Shown here: positions 48,030 to 58,300 of the stretch, in pieces | Layout of the letters: each line of letters begins with the position of its first letter | Position numbering within the stretch: position 1 is the stretch's first letter | Assembly (NCBI RefSeq): GCF_004684345.1 | Contig: NZ_CP038469.1 | Location: 1,116,001-1,180,000, forward strand | From: Citrobacter tructae | GTDB lineage: Bacteria > Pseudomonadota > Gammaproteobacteria > Enterobacterales > Enterobacteriaceae | DNA: 64,000 nucleotides | Direction of reading: 5' to 3' | Program-made: the position numbers and the translations under genes | Notes under the pieces: model-generated | What the model was told of the DNA's origin: nothing | Databases searched by the model: none | Seen by the model: only the letters and a program-made list of their open reading frames with translations

Positions 48030-48305
48030 CTAATCATCACCATCAATCGGATACCCTGCCTGACGGATTGCCTCGCGGCAGTCGCTGACCCCTGCGGCAT
48101 AGCCGGCTTCAATTTCACAAACCGGGCTGGCGCTGCAATAAGGTAATTTAATCGGTACGGCAAGGGCTTTTTCAAGACTCTCCACCCGACTCATGTACGC
48201 CAGCAACGCGCGCGCAGCATACAGGGCAAACTCTGCCATGTCATCGTTGCTTGATGATTCCAGGAGTGAAATTCTTTGTTGTAGCAGTTGACTAGTCAAC
48301 TCCAT
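48030..48305 (-). CDS. Hypothetical 91-aa protein
   Basis: A small, mostly helical protein starting MELTSQLLQQRISLLESSS and ending in REAIRQAGYPIDGDD, with two Cys near the middle (PYCSASPVCEIEAGY) and one in SDCREA. A GAGGGG stretch lies upstream of the ATG. I do not recognise the family; the style resembles small accessory proteins of prophage or enteric genomic islands. Function unknown. Confidence 0.6.
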   Translation of the reverse strand: MELTSQLLQQRISLLESSSNDDMAEFALYAARALLAYMSRVESLEKALAVPIKLPYCSASPVCEIEAGYAAGVSDCREAIRQAGYPIDGDD

Positions 48306-48373
48306 CGTTAACGCCCCTCAACGCGGGTTTGCTTAAAGAGTAGCATTTCATCGAAGGGTGAAAAGGCGGGAAG

Positions 48374-48401
48374 GAAAAAACAGCCCCGCGGTTGCGGGAC
48401 T
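48374..48401 (-). terminator. Terminator of the DUF3313-like lipoprotein gene
   Basis: Stem AGCCCCGC (48382-48389) with GCGGGACT (48394-48401), one mismatch; in the minus direction it is followed by six T residues (complement of the A-run ending at 48380). Confidence 0.8.
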
Positions 48402-48441
48402 ATGAGTAAATACCGTAATACTTAATTTTTATTTGCTATAT

Positions 48442-49119
48442 TTACGAGCCTGACTGCTCATTGATACTAAATCCCGTCACATCAGTTCCCAGGTCATCAA
48501 TGACCTGTTTTAAGTTATCAAGAGTCATTGGAGTACTTTCATTGTTCAGATCTTTCCCCTCACCTAATCTAACAACTTTTAATACCGGTTTCTGGGTTGT
48601 AGCATCAATCAACTCACCTTCAATGTATAAGTGAGTATCCATAGTCCGGTGGCCTGTAGCGACCTGCGTTGCGGCGACAACCAAAGCTACCGGTAGAACT
48701 TCATAGAACTGGAGTCCCTCTTTCTCGCTGCTCACACCTGTAATTGCCCCCCTGAAAATCAGCGATCTCGGTCCAGGTGTTGAAACCAACGGTTTTCGCG
48801 CGGCAAATGATTGCTTCAATTTATTATCTGTGTAGGTCAGCAACTGACTCAGTACTTGCTCTCCTACCTGAGTTGTTGGCTTCGGTGTTGGATAATAAAC
48901 GAGTGAATTGTACACAATGCTGTCATAATTTCCTGGATTGAAATTAGGATCAATCCACCTTAAAACAGGCTTTCCTGTTTTACTTTCTGCCTTTTCCAAC
49001 CCCGAATAATCGTTTAAAAAGCCAGAGTATTTGTCTTTATCTGGTACTTTTGATGCACACCCAACAGCAGAAAGAACAGCAGTACACAAAGCGACCTTAA
49101 GCAAGCATTTAAATTTCAT
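48442..49119 (-). CDS. DUF3313-like lipoprotein
   Basis: A 225-aa predicted lipoprotein. A typical signal peptide (MKFKCLLKVALCTAVLSAVGC) ends in a lipobox-like AVGC. The mature part resembles DUF3313 lipoproteins: YSGFLNDYSGLEKAE near the start, WIDPNFNPGNYDSIVYNSLVYYP, then alternating strands. Asp is absent at +2 after the Cys (CASK), so outer-membrane sorting is expected. The frame extends upstream to 49179, but the ATG at 49119 gives a proper signal peptide. Function unknown. Confidence 0.8.
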   Translation of the reverse strand: MKFKCLLKVALCTAVLSAVGCASKVPDKDKYSGFLNDYSGLEKAESKTGKPVLRWIDPNFNPGNYDSIVYNSLVYYPTPKPTTQVGEQVLSQLLTYTDNKLKQSFAARKPLVSTPGPRSLIFRGAITGVSSEKEGLQFYEVLPVALVVAATQVATGHRTMDTHLYIEGELIDATTQKPVLKVVRLGEGKDLNNESTPMTLDNLKQVIDDLGTDVTGFSINEQSGS

Positions 49120-49633
49120 CCAAAAAACCCCAAAAGAGAAATAAATTCGGATGAAAGATAACAAATAAACATTCAGCAAATGGATTAGCCAATCGTGTCA
49201 AAATGTATTTTTTATCAATAACAATACCAACAATGTAAAAAAGCACTTTTATTGCTCAAATAAACCACTGCGAGTAAAATGTGTACAGCTTATTAGCATT
49301 AAAACGAAGCGTGATGATTTAAAAAATCACCGGAAACGTCTGGAGGGCGAGTACATTTCCCACGTTCTTCATCAGTAGTCAATACAACTGATTTTAGGCG
49401 TAGTGTCATGTCACTGCATTATTATTGTTTTCCCTTCCCGAGTTGTAAAGCCGCTCACAAGCTCCTCCTGACGTATAGTGTTCGTCAGCCTGGTTAGCGT
49501 TGAGTTGGGTATGTTGGATGTTATTTTGCGCCATTGGTTACCTCCTATGGCGCAGCAGAAAAAGGTTGTTCAGGCCTGGAATTGATAAGTCTAACGGAAT
49601 GATGGATCTTCGTAGGCTAAAAGGATTGCAGCC
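49120..49633. other. AT-rich intergenic region with one candidate micro-ORF
   Basis: About 510 bp between two lipoprotein genes. Apart from the candidate micro-ORF at 49406-49534, nothing recognisable is seen; it probably holds the promoter of the DUF3313-like gene. Confidence 0.4.
49406..49534 (-). CDS. Candidate 42-aa micro-ORF with strong ribosome site
   Basis: Begins MAQNNIQHTQLNANQADEH and ends in GRENNNNAVT. An almost perfect AGGAGGT lies 5 nt before the ATG, the main reason to list it. Hydrophilic, Asn/Gln-rich, no membrane segment, one Cys. It could be a real small protein or the decayed 5' end of a longer gene. Not recognised. Confidence 0.4.
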   Translation of the reverse strand: MAQNNIQHTQLNANQADEHYTSGGACERLYNSGRENNNNAVT

Positions 49634-49894
49634 TTACCTGTACCAGCAGCGTCCACCATTATCTGCCTGACTCGCATCTGGCAGGTCTTCGCAATCAGGG
49701 AGAGTTACACCTTGTTTAGTGATCATGCGATACCCATCGGAACTGGTGTAGTCGTCATTCTGGCGATCATGATGGTGATGATGGTGTTCCTTACGGTCCT
49801 GCTCACGTTTTGCATCAGCATAACGTTGTGCAAAATCTGCAGAACAGCCAGACAATAAAGTTGTGAGTGCAATAAATGTGATTATTTTTTTCAT
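49634..49894 (-). CDS. Small histidine-rich lipoprotein
   Basis: An 86-aa predicted lipoprotein. The signal peptide MKKIITFIALTTLLSGC has a classic lipobox (LSGC, Cys17). The mature part has a charged helix (RYADAKREQDRKE) followed by six consecutive histidines and HDRQNDD, suggesting metal binding, and then a short domain with two Cys (DCEDLPDASQ and GGRCWYR) likely to form a disulfide. Family unknown to me. It is followed downstream on the same strand by no close gene; 24 bp upstream lies the secreted-protein gene, so the two may be co-expressed. Confidence 0.7.
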   Translation of the reverse strand: MKKIITFIALTTLLSGCSADFAQRYADAKREQDRKEHHHHHHDRQNDDYTSSDGYRMITKQGVTLPDCEDLPDASQADNGGRCWYR

Positions 49895-49918
49895 GTGTTG
49901 TGTCTCTTTTATTACGAA

Positions 49919-50299
49919 TCAGCGAACAACTACCGATGCAACAGCATCATCCTGTCCCCAGACCAGGGTTGCGTAACGTTCACCCTTACGATATTTGCTG
50001 CCGTCCTGAGAGATCCGCGTCCACCCATCAGACTCCATAACATCGACAGCTTCTCCGCGGAAAGATCCAATCACCATCTGGTTTAAATGCGTGCGGATTA
50101 CATCCGGAGAATTATTGCCACCATGGCGACGGGCATTTCGTTCGTTCTGCTCCGCAGTTTTGTGAATATTGCAGGTGGTTCCTGCATTCATTTCAGTACA
50201 GCCGGAACGTTCGAGCTGAGCCCGGTATTGAGCATTGATAGCCAATGCCGGTGATGAATGAATAGCGGCAACAATGGCAAATACAATTAATTTTTTCAT
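49919..50299 (-). CDS. Small secreted protein of unknown function
   Basis: A 126-aa protein with a signal peptide (MKKLIVFAIVAAIHSSPALA, cleavage expected after ALA). The mature part has two cysteines (SGCTEMNAGTTCN) that could pair and a C-terminal strand-rich segment (GWTRISQDGSKYRKGERYATLVWG). Probably periplasmic. It lies 24 bp upstream of the histidine-rich lipoprotein on the same strand, suggesting a two-gene envelope unit. Family not recognised. Confidence 0.7.
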   Translation of the reverse strand: MKKLIVFAIVAAIHSSPALAINAQYRAQLERSGCTEMNAGTTCNIHKTAEQNERNARRHGGNNSPDVIRTHLNQMVIGSFRGEAVDVMESDGWTRISQDGSKYRKGERYATLVWGQDDAVASVVVR

Positions 50300-50869
50300 G
50301 GTTTATCTCTTAATGAATAGTCAGCGGTTTCAATGTCCGCACGGTATGCTTCATGTTCTCTTTCAGTACACACTAATAAAGTAAGATGCCGTCACCCCTC
50401 GGCATGGGTTAATAATTACATTAACCAAAAAACATTAAATGTTTACTTTCACCTGAAATCATCAATGACAACATTAATAAAACCCCTTCTAAGTCACAAT
50501 TATTTAAATTATAACAATTTACATATAAAACAATAAGTTAATAGCAAAGTAGTCATTCGTGAACACTGTTTGCACACCAATAACATGCAAATGTAATGCG
50601 TGTTTGGTTTTATAATAAATATCACTAAGCGCATTCGACATGCAAATATTTTTCATCACCCATACTTTAATAAGAACATTCTGACCCAAGGCGTTACACA
50701 TGAAATAAAGTAGACATTCACCTGCAACTTTATGCAATTAGATATCACCAAACACAATACGCCAAGAATAATTAACATTAAGGCCGATAAATTATTAACA
50801 AATGATACCGGGGTAATTTATGGGTTTTTCTATGAGTTACTTCAATAATGTTACGGAAGTAGCCATAAA
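50300..50869. other. AT-rich gene-poor region
   Basis: About 570 bp of very AT-rich DNA. Open frames here are short and lack ribosome sites or recognisable motifs. The region ends in the frame that contains the YedK-like remnant. Confidence 0.4.
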
Positions 50870-51131
50870 TATGCATCAATATGTTAGTGTGATTTTTTCG
50901 TCAGGCTGGATTGTTGAGGATCGCCATTATCTTTTTGCGGTAAAGGAAGGTAACAAGAGGCAGCCCCACTTCATTCATCAGGCCGATGGTCAGCCGATAT
51001 TTATGGCGGTGATCGGCAGCACACCATTTGAACGAGGAGATGAAGCAGAGGGCGCCGTGACGCATGCCGTCGGGAATGTAAAAAATCAGGGAGCCCAGTT
51101 AATCCAGCCAATATGGCGCAGAATCACATAA
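50870..51131 (+). pseudogene. Remnant of a SRAP/YedK (HMCES-like) gene
   Basis: The open frame carries KEGNKRQPHFIHQADGQPIF followed by MAVIGSTPFERGDEAEG, which matches the middle of E. coli YedK, and then jumps directly to AVGNVKNQGAQLIQP, the YedK C-terminus. About 75-80 residues between GDEAEG and AVGNVKNQ are missing, and the N-terminal half with catalytic Cys2 (MCGRF) is absent; the preceding residues do not resemble YedK convincingly. SRAP proteins crosslink to abasic sites in single-stranded DNA. With both the catalytic Cys and the active-site His lost, this is a dead fragment. Start is approximate. Confidence 0.75.
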
Positions 51132-51442
51132 CCAACACTCAGCTAACAATATGATAAATATAAAATTATTATGATTTCAGCCATCAAAAACAACTCGCAA
51201 TTACCTCTTGTAACTCATTGATTATCAAAAATCTGTTTTCAGTTTTGGGGACGAGTTTTTGCCCCTCCGAAGGATTTTAAATCCTGCGTATTATCGCGAA
51301 TAATCAATAAGCTAAAATATTATTTCGCCAAAAACTTATAAAAATAAAATATTTATTCAACTACTAGGAAGAGTTCTGAAGAGCCAAGAGCGAATTTTAA
51401 GTCAGTAACACTTTTATTACTATAACATTTAAGTGGTTGTTA
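51132..51442. other. Intergenic region with inverted repeats
   Basis: About 310 bp AT-rich. A short GGGG...CCCC hairpin (51247-51265) is followed by the near-palindrome AGGATTT-T-AAATCCT (51271-51285). No gene seen. Confidence 0.35.
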
Positions 51443-51718
51443 TTAATATTCAAGGAATTGTCTTCTGGACTCATCATCCTCAAGATACTCAAAAGAGAGA
51501 AGATGAATTTGGGTAAGGTTATAAAACCATTCGCAATCGTTTCGTTGAATAACTTCGCCTGCCTTGAAACATATCCCTGATGCTTCCCGAACAATCGCAT
51601 ATTTGCCATTACTAAATCTAACTCTGTGGATACAGAAAGGTTGGCCTGCCTGTCCGTGACAGCTGCTCGAAAGGATATCCCCTTCAATAAAAACAGTTTT
51701 TTTTGTTTTCATCATCAT
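51443..51718 (-). CDS. Hypothetical 91-aa protein
   Basis: A small protein starting MMMKTKKTVFIEGDILSSSC, with the strand-rich segment FCIHRVRFSNGKYAIVREAS and an acidic C-terminus (EYLEDDESRRQFLEY). It contains four Cys without an obvious zinc pattern. It lies 62 bp behind a zinc-ribbon micro-protein on the same strand. A frame overlapping in another register (51397-51687) looks like a shadow. Not recognised; probably real because its composition is balanced and it shares orientation with its neighbour. Confidence 0.5.
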   Translation of the reverse strand: MMMKTKKTVFIEGDILSSSCHGQAGQPFCIHRVRFSNGKYAIVREASGICFKAGEVIQRNDCEWFYNLTQIHLLSFEYLEDDESRRQFLEY

Positions 51719-51780
51719 GCCCTCTACAACTGCAATACAAGAGAATTTATGTCATTCCCCGGCATCATTTTGGGACCCCA

Positions 51781-51957
51781 TCAACCGCCGATACACCAGC
51801 ATTCTGATGGCCTGAATAACAACCCGCAGGCAGGGCATTCCAGCACAGCATCTTTTCGCAGTTTACCTGCTTTCTGATCTGCCCTGTGTGCGCATACCGG
51901 GCAGGCAACATTAACGGGTCTTTCTTTAAAGTGCCTGAGTCCTTTTGTATAAGACAT
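51781..51957 (-). CDS. 58-aa zinc-ribbon micro-protein (YnfU-like)
   Basis: It reads MSYTKGLRHFKERPVNVACP at the start, with CPVC (Cys19, Cys22) and CPAC (Cys41, Cys44) forming a likely four-cysteine zinc ribbon; Cys53 and Cys55 follow. It resembles the small YnfU-type zinc proteins of enteric prophage cold-shock modules, and a second member lies at 61103-61267. Divergently transcribed from the YdfK/YnaE-like gene across a 153-bp region with a TATAAT at 51976-51981. Function unknown. Confidence 0.65.
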   Translation of the reverse strand: MSYTKGLRHFKERPVNVACPVCAHRADQKAGKLRKDAVLECPACGLLFRPSECWCIGG

Positions 51958-52110
51958 AAATAATACTCTTTGGATTATAATAGTTATTATACGCGTTAAT
52001 ATAAAATTATCTTGGTTAAGTTATGATGATTTATTACTGAATCAAAACATCAGACATTGAAAAATGAATGTCTGGTTTATGATACAATACCCTTCCCTGA
52101 GAAAATTATG
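51958..52110. promoter_or_regulatory. Divergent promoter region of zinc-ribbon and YdfK-like genes
   Basis: Contains TATAAT at 51976-51981, a -10-like TACAAT at 52083-52088 on the + strand and an 8-bp perfect hairpin (CAGACATT 52051-52058, AATGTCTG 52067-52074), which may belong to an upstream promoter or leader element. Confidence 0.4.
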
Positions 52111-52344
52111 ATGAAATCAGAAGACACCCTTGACTGGTACCCCGCTCAACTGCCGCCAGTGAAAATTATCCTTGGTGAAGCCGTACTGGCTGTGAGTAAA
52201 CAGGGACGACCGATTAATACCCGAACGTTGCTTGAGTATCTCCAGGTGATGCAGGACAGGCAAAAAAAGCGTGATGACAAAGTCGCCATGCAAACCGCGA
52301 TTGATGTCCTTAGAGATAATCAGCGCATTAACGGCAGACGTTAA
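52111..52344 (+). CDS. YdfK/YnaE-like cold-shock-associated small protein
   Basis: A 77-aa protein beginning MKSEDTLDWYPAQLPPVKII, with the core KQGRPINTRTLLEYLQ and ending DNQRINGRR. It matches E. coli YdfK and YnaE (Qin and Rac prophages, 77 aa, beginning MKSKDTLKWFPAQLPEV), which are cold-shock-induced and related to the YmgB/AriR family of biofilm and stress connectors. I start at the second of two tandem ATGs (52111) to match the family. No prophage genes surround it here. It converges on the glucan synthase gene with 19 bp between stops. Confidence 0.85.
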   Translation: MKSEDTLDWYPAQLPPVKIILGEAVLAVSKQGRPINTRTLLEYLQVMQDRQKKRDDKVAMQTAIDVLRDNQRINGRR

Positions 52345-52363
52345 TGCGCGTTTTGAGCCAGTG

Positions 52364-55300
52364 TCAGTTCTGAACAATTTCAACCGTATGGTTTTGTCCA
52401 TCATCCCACAGCGGGATTCTGTCATCAGGCAGGAGAACGCCATCAAGTGTAACCTGATATTCTCCGTCTCCGCGTGAAACACTAATCTGATAATGGCTTT
52501 CGCCATATTGATATGTCATAGAAAAAGACGGCCACTCATGCGGCAACCGGGCATGGACAGTTAAGGTGGTACCAGAACGTTTTATCCCCAGTAGCTCCTC
52601 AGTAAGAAGACGGTAGGCCCAACCTGCAGAGCCAGTATACCAGCTCCATCCAGCTCGTCCGGTATGGGGCGTGACACTGTAGACATCAGCGCTCATGACA
52701 TAAGGCTCGGCTTTATAAATCCCGACCGAGTCTGCATTCAGAGTATGATTTATCGGATTGAGCATTGACCAGAGTTGCCAGGCGCGTTCAGCATTTCCCA
52801 TTCGGGCAAATGCCATCACCGCCCAGATAGCACCATGTGTATACTGTCCCCCATTCTCCCGCACACCGGGCAGATACCCCTGAATGTAACCCGGATTAGG
52901 ACCGTGTCCATCGAAAGGGGGAGTTAACAGTTTTATCAATCCACCATCATTATCCACAAGGTGCTTATCCAGTGCCTGCATGGCCTGTGCACAGCGGCCA
53001 GGGCTCGCGGCCCCTGACAATACAGACCAGCTCTGCGCGATCGCATCAATCCGGCAGTCCTGCGAGGCTTTAGCCCCCAGAGGAGTACCATCGTCAAAAT
53101 ACCCGCGTCGGTACCATTCATTATCCCAAGCATGGGTTTCGAGACTTTTTTGCAGATGCAGTGCTTGCGTACGACATAGCGAGGCGACACTGTCGTCCTT
53201 TCTGCGCTCCGCCAGCACCGAAAACCGCTGCAAGAGGTCGTACAGGAAGAAGCCCAACCAGACACTTTCACCCTTACCTTCGACACCAACCCGGTTCATT
53301 CCGTCATTCCAGTCACCCGCCCCCATCAGCGGCAGACCATGCTCGCCGAATCTCAGTCCATGCTGAATCGCTTTGACGCAGTGTAACCAGAGTGTCTCTT
53401 CGGTTCCGCTGATGACAGGAGTGTCATAAACAGACTCTTCACCAGGCTGGAGCAAACGCCCCTCCAAATAAGGTATACGTATTTCCAGGACATCCTCATC
53501 CCCAGTGGTTTCCACATAGTGGCAAACGGCAAGCGGAAGCCACAGGTAGTCATCAGAACAGCGGGTACGTACACCGTTGCCGTGTGGAGGATGCCACCAG
53601 TGTTGCACATCCCCCTCAATAAATTGCCGTGATGCGCACAGTAGTATCTGTTCACGCATCCGGTTCGGATCGGCATGGCTCAATGCCAGCGTATCTTGCA
53701 GTTGATCGCGAAAACCAAATGCACCACCAGACTGATAATAACCACTGCGAGCCATAAGGCGACAGGCTACTGTCTGATACAGCAGCCAGCCGTTGAGTAG
53801 CAAATTCACGGAGGTGTCTGGGGTGTTCACCACGATTTTATCGAGCACATTGTGCCAGTGGTTGTGAACCCGGTTCAGCTCCTGGCGAACTGTATCCTCA
53901 TTCAGATAATGGGCGAGCGTCTCATGCGCGCGGGCATGATTCTCATCTGCGCCGAGGACAAAAATAAACGTCTTCTGATCCCCGTCAATTAAAGTGACAG
54001 CCGATTGTACCGCGCCGCAGGGATCCAGACCTGCGCCTGTCTTACCTGAAAGTCTGCGCAGTTTCATGGCTGACGGGTTGTGCAGGGAACCATTACGGCC
54101 GATAAATTCCCGCCGGTCTCCCGTCAGCGAACAGTAATTACCACTGACGGCAAAAAATGCAGTACGCACGCCACCGTTATCACCGTAAAAGTTGTTCGCC
54201 AGCACCCCGCATCCACCAGGGATACTGGCAGCCTGTGTCACAACGTGGGGGGCTGAGCGGGTTCGGGATTCTCCGAGCGTCCACTCCACATAGCCTGTCA
54301 CGGAGAGTTTACGTGTACGTCCCGAAGTATTACTGAGTGTTAGGATCGCCAGTTTAACCGGCATATCTTCGGCAACCATGACCGTCAACTCACTGTCTAT
54401 ACCAAACTCACGATGGGCAAAGACGCTATAGCCAAAACCATGTCGTGTCAGGTAATCACCGTGACCGCGAACTGGCAAAGCCGTCGGTGACCAGCACTTA
54501 CCGCTCTCTTCATCGCGCAGATAAAACGCCTCACCGCTACGATCGCTAACCGGATCGTTCTCCCACGGTGTTAACCGATATTCATGTGCATTCTCATACC
54601 AGGTATAGGCCTGTCCTGCATCTGAAATTACACTGCCAAAACGGGAGTTTGCCAGTACGTTTGACCAGGGAGCAGGCGTCAGAGTATTTTCCCGCAGGAC
54701 AATCTGATACTCCCGACCGTCCTGAGAAAATCCGCCGTACCCGTTGAAATAGCGTAACTGACTGATATCGGGTATCCAGTCCGTATGTTGATTGAGTTCA
54801 AGTACAGCATGTGGAATGAATGCCCTGCCAGGAGGTTTAAGAGTATGAATACGCTGGTTAAGTTGCTCATTAATTCCACCTGCGCGGTCATCCAGATAAA
54901 GACAGGCCACGCTCATCAAAAGCAACTTATCCTCAGCGGAGAGGTGCTCGCCATTACGGACAAAAAGCCCGCCCTTTTTATCCAACAGACTGGCTTCAGA
55001 CCCAGCATAAATTAAATCCATAATCTGATTTTGTAATCCCTGCTGGTAGCCTCCGGGGCTGTTATTCAGGATCACTAAATCCACCTCCAGTCCTTTCTGT
55101 CTCCAGTACCGGTGTGCCTGAATAAGTAAGGTAACAGAGGCGATACTTTCTTCACTGGTAATGCTGAGCAGCACTATCGGCAGGTCGCCTGAAATTGCCC
55201 AACCCCACAAACCGGGTTGACCACGCCGGTTACGGCTGATGACCTGGTTGTCGGCTCGTAGCTCCTGAATGGGGTAAAGCACTGCACTGGCGAGACGATT

Positions 55301-58300
55301 AAACAACGAGGCATCATCTTCACTGGCGTTCATCTGACGTAATACCACCAGACTGTGAGACCAGGCCAGTTCAAAGATGCGATCAGCGATAGGGTAATCA
55401 CGATATTTTTCCAGCAACGCCAGGCTTTGCTGGCGGGTATCGCTGATGCCATAAATGATATCAATCGTGACCGGCTGCCCCGGCTGCAGAATAATAGCGT
55501 GGCGTATCGCCAGTATAGGGTCCAACACTGACCCCGAAGTGTTGCTGAGCGCCCCTCCGCTCTCTATTGCCAGGGCATCAGCAGGACTTCTGCCACGACC
55601 AAGAAATTTTGCTCTGTCCGTTTCAAACGAGACGCTCTTACGATTATCGCCATGCACCACCATCATATGAAACAGGCAGGGGCTCGGTTCATCCGGTGAA
55701 CGTGGGCGTCGGTGGCAAAGAATGGCGTCACGTTCAGGATTAAGCTCCGTCTGAATAAACAGATTGCTGAATGCCGGGTGTGCCAGATCGCTGGCATCAG
55801 ACGCCAGTACCACTTCGGCATAAGTTGTCAGTTCCAGAGCTCGGGGCTGGCGACCACGATGAATGAGAGTGAGTCGCCGAAGTTCGATATCATCCTCCGG
55901 GGAGATCACAACCTGAGTTTTGACGCTGAGTCCCCCGAAAGTGCGTCTGAACTCAGCCCCCGCATCGGTAAAAATCACCTCCTCGTCGTGTCCGCCGGCA
56001 TTGCCTGTAGGTTGCCAGGTATTGCTCCATACGTCACCCGTCTGCAAATCACGGATATAGCAGAATGCCCCCCAGTTATCGCGGGTGGAATCACTGCGCC
56101 AGCGCGTAAGAGCAATATTATTCCAACGACTGTAACCTCCGCCGCCCGCAGTTAACATCAGATGATAATGGCTGTTGGACAGCAGTTGAATATCCGGAGC
56201 CGGGGTATCCACCCCACTGAAAATACGGGGTTCATAGCGGACGGGTTTGACCCTGCCCTCATGAGATTCAAAATGACGGCGTGGACTGTAAAGCTCGGGC
56301 GCATCCGGCACTCGCTCCTGTAACAGCAGACTCGCTGACCGGAATACGGTACTGGACATGAATCGCTCAATCATTGGAGCGTCAAGCAGCACATGGGACA
56401 GAGCCTGAAATGCCATGCCCTGGTGATGTGCCATCCAGGACTGCACCACCGCATACAGCTGACCGGTTGCGAGGCGTGAGGGTGTATAGTCCAGCGCTTC
56501 ATAAAAACCATATTCGCCATGAGCGCCATTTTTTTTCAGTCTGAACAGATTCTCACAGGCCCTCTGTGGCGATACCATCAGCGCAAGCAGTGTGGCGTAA
56601 GGGGCTACAACCATGTCATCGGCAAGTCCCCTGCGCAGACCAAGACCAGGCACGCCAAATGCCTGATACTGATAATTATGCTGAGCATCAAAAGCATGAT
56701 AACCAGACTCTGATACTCCCCATGGCACCCCACGTTCTTTCCCCCAGTGAATCTGGCGCATAACCGCCGACTGACTCATCTCATTAAGCAGGCTGCCAGG
56801 CCAGGTGGGCATCACCAGATTCGGCATCAGATATTCAAACATTGAACCGCTCCATGACATCAGAGCAGTTTCATTATCAATCGTAGTAAACAACCGCCCC
56901 AGAGCGTACCAACTTTTAAGGGGCAGCTGATTAGTTGCGATGGCGAGAAAACTGGTCAGGCGGATTTCAGATGGCAGGAGATCGTAGTGACTCTTGTCAG
57001 GCGTATTCGTGTCACAGTTATAGCCGACGCTCAGCAGACTGGTTGCTTCACTGTACAGAAAGGCGAAATCCATCCGAGAATGACTATCCAGTCGCTGTTC
57101 AAGCTCGGTGATAATATTCAGTCGCATCCGGGCCTGTACCGTCACTGATGCCGGAGGCGTTCCTTCTCCCGTAAATGTCGCACAGGCAAGCCAGCTCAGC
57201 GTCGGCAACGTTGGTTCGTTCCAGGATTCAGGTAACCAGTCGAGCAGTAGCGACCACTCATGGCAAAGTTGTACCAGTTGATGCTCCAGATGCCCCGCCC
57301 AACGCACCTGAAGGGGAGACCCCTGATGACATTGCCTTGTCAAATGATTGCACTGCGTGCGCATTTTTTTCAGCTCGCTGAAAAACGCCTTCGGAAAAAG
57401 CGATACGGCAATCAGGCAGTTTTCACGCAATAACTGAAGACTTGAGGGTGAACTCTGGCCCCACTGTTTTTCCAGAATATCCAGAGTATCATTCAGCCCG
57501 GCCAGTACCTGTTGGGTATTAAAAACAGGCTGATGACGCATAGCGGATAGCCCTTCACGCAGTGTCAACAAATGACCAGCCATATTGCCGCTGTCGACAC
57601 TCGAAACATAGCGTGGGCTGAGAGGTGCAAGCGTACGGGTGTCATACCAATTATAGAGATGGCCCCGGTAGTGTTCCATTTTATCCAACGTATCGAGCGT
57701 GAGCGACACACGCTGGAGTACCTCCCCTCCGGGCAAGTAGCCAAAGTCCCAGGCCGTCAGGTTAGCCATCAGGGAAAGGCCAATATTGGTTGGCGAAGTA
57801 CGATGGGCCACCGTCGGTTGCGGTATTTCCTGATAGTTGTCAGGCGGAAGCCAGTTCTCTTTCTCTGTGGCAAACGTCTCAAAAAATGCCCAGATTTCAC
57901 GGCTTGTCTGGCGTAACAGCTGTTTTTGCTCCTGATTCGGCGAAAACGTCTTACGCAGAGGCTGGCGACTCAGCCAACTCATCAACAGTGGTGCCAGGCA
58001 CCATAAAATGGTGATAGATAAAGCAATCGCCAGCATTTGAGGGGCAAATTGTCCGGCCAGTATTGTAAGAGCCACGCCACCAGCAACATTCAGCCACATA
58101 GCCTGATAAAAACGAGCAACTGAGGGCCTGGACTGATTACTGTCTGAACTATAGCTGACCCACTGGCTGAGGTGACGCTTGCTGACCCCTAGTCGCCATA
58201 ACGTCACGGCAATCGCCTTCAGAGAGTATCCGGTTTCGTGTGGCAGTATCGCGAAATTGAGGCCGATACCTGACAGGCGCTTCAGCGCCCCTGTTCCTGC

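Noticed and set aside
49770..49790. Histidine run as a cloning-tag contamination
   Set aside because: It lies within a natural lipoprotein gene in a continuous chromosomal context with mixed codons and no vector sequence around it.
50519..50737. 72-codon frame on the minus strand in the AT-rich gap
   Set aside because: No ribosome site, no motif and strongly AT-driven composition; not credible as a gene.
51397..51687. 96-codon frame overlapping the 91-aa hypothetical gene
   Set aside because: Same strand but a different register; the competing frame has a better start context and a more balanced composition.
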